Shown here in pieces: positions 16,332 through 16,677 of a DNA stretch of 16,677 nt. The stretch is from JBAXQQ01 sp037131695 (GTDB taxonomy: Bacteria > Armatimonadota > Hebobacteria > CAIYQO01), in NCBI GenBank assembly GCA_964638715.1, contig CAZWZF010000079.1, positions 1 through 16,677 on the forward strand. The letters are read 5' to 3'. The position numbers were made by a program, and so were the translations under genes. Under the pieces are notes generated by a model, which ran no database searches, was not told the origin of the DNA, and worked only from the letters and a program-made list of their open reading frames with translations. Numbering within the stretch: position 1 is the stretch's first letter; every line of letters begins with the position of its first letter.

Positions 16332-16357
16332 AATATATATTTTCTCGGTTTTGATAT

Positions 16358-16373
16358 ACAATACCTGCTAAAA
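16358..16373. promoter_or_regulatory. Candidate operator: 16-nt motif shared with the GH36-cbiR leader
   Basis: ACAATACCTGCTAAAA on the plus strand, the reverse complement of the sequence at 3018-3033. It lies 27 nt upstream of the uxaA-like start and between the candidate promoter and the gene, a repressor-like position. The neighbouring bases differ between the two copies, so the match is not part of a larger repeat. Confidence 0.45.
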
Positions 16374-16381
16374 AAAGTGTG

Positions 16382-16395
16382 ATATGCATGCATAT
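16382..16395. promoter_or_regulatory. 14-nt perfect palindrome upstream of uxaA
   Basis: ATATGCATGCATAT is perfectly symmetrical and lies just downstream of the candidate -10 box of the uxaA-like gene. A dimeric regulator (GntR- or LacI-type proteins control many uronate genes) could bind here. Low sequence complexity makes chance possible. Confidence 0.4.
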
Positions 16396-16407
16396 TTTGT
16401 AGGAAAT

Positions 16408-16436
16408 AGTATAATTCAGAACTTTAACTTTTTAAT
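16408..16436 (-). promoter_or_regulatory. Weak candidate promoter of the uxaA-like gene
   Basis: On the minus strand TATACT (plus 16408-16413) has a good -10 form, but the box 17 nt upstream (ATTAAA) matches the -35 consensus at only three positions. The region is very A/T-rich, so other choices exist. It places the palindrome and the 16-nt motif just downstream of the start. Confidence 0.3.
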
Positions 16437-16443
16437 ATATTTT

Positions 16444-16470
16444 GTAGGGGCAATCCCTTGTAGTTGCCCA
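16444..16470. repeat. REP-like hairpin (GGGGCAATCCCTTGTAGTTGCCC type)
   Basis: GGGCAA (16448-16453) and TTGCCC (16464-16469) form a 6-bp stem around a 10-nt loop, preceded by TGTAG. This closely resembles a dispersed intergenic repeat recurring in many bacterial genomes as TAGGGGCAAxCCCxTGTGGTTGCCC. No gene overlaps it. From 16471 to the window end I see only A/T-rich non-coding sequence. Confidence 0.6.
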
Positions 16471-16677
16471 GTCTTTCTTAACAAAAGCGAAAGTCCTGTA
16501 ATTAAAACCAGCAGTATTTATTATAAGATAGTACATAGGAAATTTTAAAATTTTATCACACCTGTCCGAAATTAATATTATAAGCTTCAAATTTTTACCG
16601 ATTATAATGGGAAATAGTTTACCCCGGACCATAAACCATTATCTGATTAAACAGATGATGAGTAGCAGCACCAGCAC

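Noticed and set aside
16432..16632. 66-residue minus-strand reading frame at the window end
   Set aside because: It covers the REP-like hairpin and A/T-rich spacer, has no Shine-Dalgarno and no recognisable composition of a real protein.
16618..16677. Open minus-strand frame entering from the right edge, ending near 16621
   Set aside because: Two frames are open for only 12-19 codons, too short to tell a gene's end from chance.

Overview
The window encodes nine substantial proteins and no rRNA, tRNA or CRISPR that I can see. The gene types are: a very large secreted glycosidase-like/beta-propeller protein, a GH36 alpha-galactosidase, a UxaA-type sugar-acid dehydratase, a URO-D/MtaA-like methyltransferase-family protein, a CbiR-like cobamide-remodelling enzyme, an MlaE permease, and an ABC-2 transporter with a RING-like zinc motif on its permease. 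This suite, with moderate GC, many short dispersed intergenic repeats and long gaps, suggests a free-living or gut polysaccharide degrader of the PVC group (Lentisphaerota/Kiritimatiellota/Planctomycetota-like) or a neighbouring environmental lineage. The taxon is inferred from gene style, not from a marker gene. The MlaE gene implies a diderm envelope.

Layout. Positions 61-9001 (minus strand) hold, in order of transcription, the 1930-residue secreted protein, a 228-nt gap with a 140-nt inverted repeat, the GH36 enzyme, and, 19 nt after it, the CbiR-like gene. A 158-nt divergent region (9002-9159) separates this block from the plus-strand URO-D family gene (9160-10398). A repeat- and hairpin-rich 332-nt stretch (10399-10730) lies between the convergent URO-D and mlaE genes. 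mlaE (10731-11513) is a single minus-strand gene. Upstream of it a strong intrinsic terminator ends a three-gene minus-strand operon: ABC ATPase (13682-14665), RING-like ABC permease (12664-13635) and a membrane-anchored TPR-like protein (11593-12651). That operon has a near-consensus sigma-70 promoter at 14744-14772. A further terminator (14804-14836) ends the uxaA-like gene (14847-16331). The last 315 nt hold a candidate promoter, a 14-nt perfect palindrome and a REP-like hairpin.

How the genes may work together. The secreted protein, GH36 and UxaA-like enzyme form a plausible carbohydrate theme: extracellular glycan handling, removal of alpha-galactosides inside the cell, and dehydration of altronate (galacturonate pathway) to 2-keto-3-deoxygluconate. 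An exact 16-nt sequence, TTTTAGCAGGTATTGT, lies upstream of both GH36-cbiR and uxaA, suggesting a shared regulator. CbiR and the URO-D protein bring a corrinoid theme: URO-D relatives include corrinoid methyltransferases, and CbiR would salvage or remodel the cobamide. No corrinoid protein, cobalamin riboswitch or B12 transporter is visible here, so this link is inference. The ABC/RING/TPR module and mlaE look like separate envelope or transport functions.
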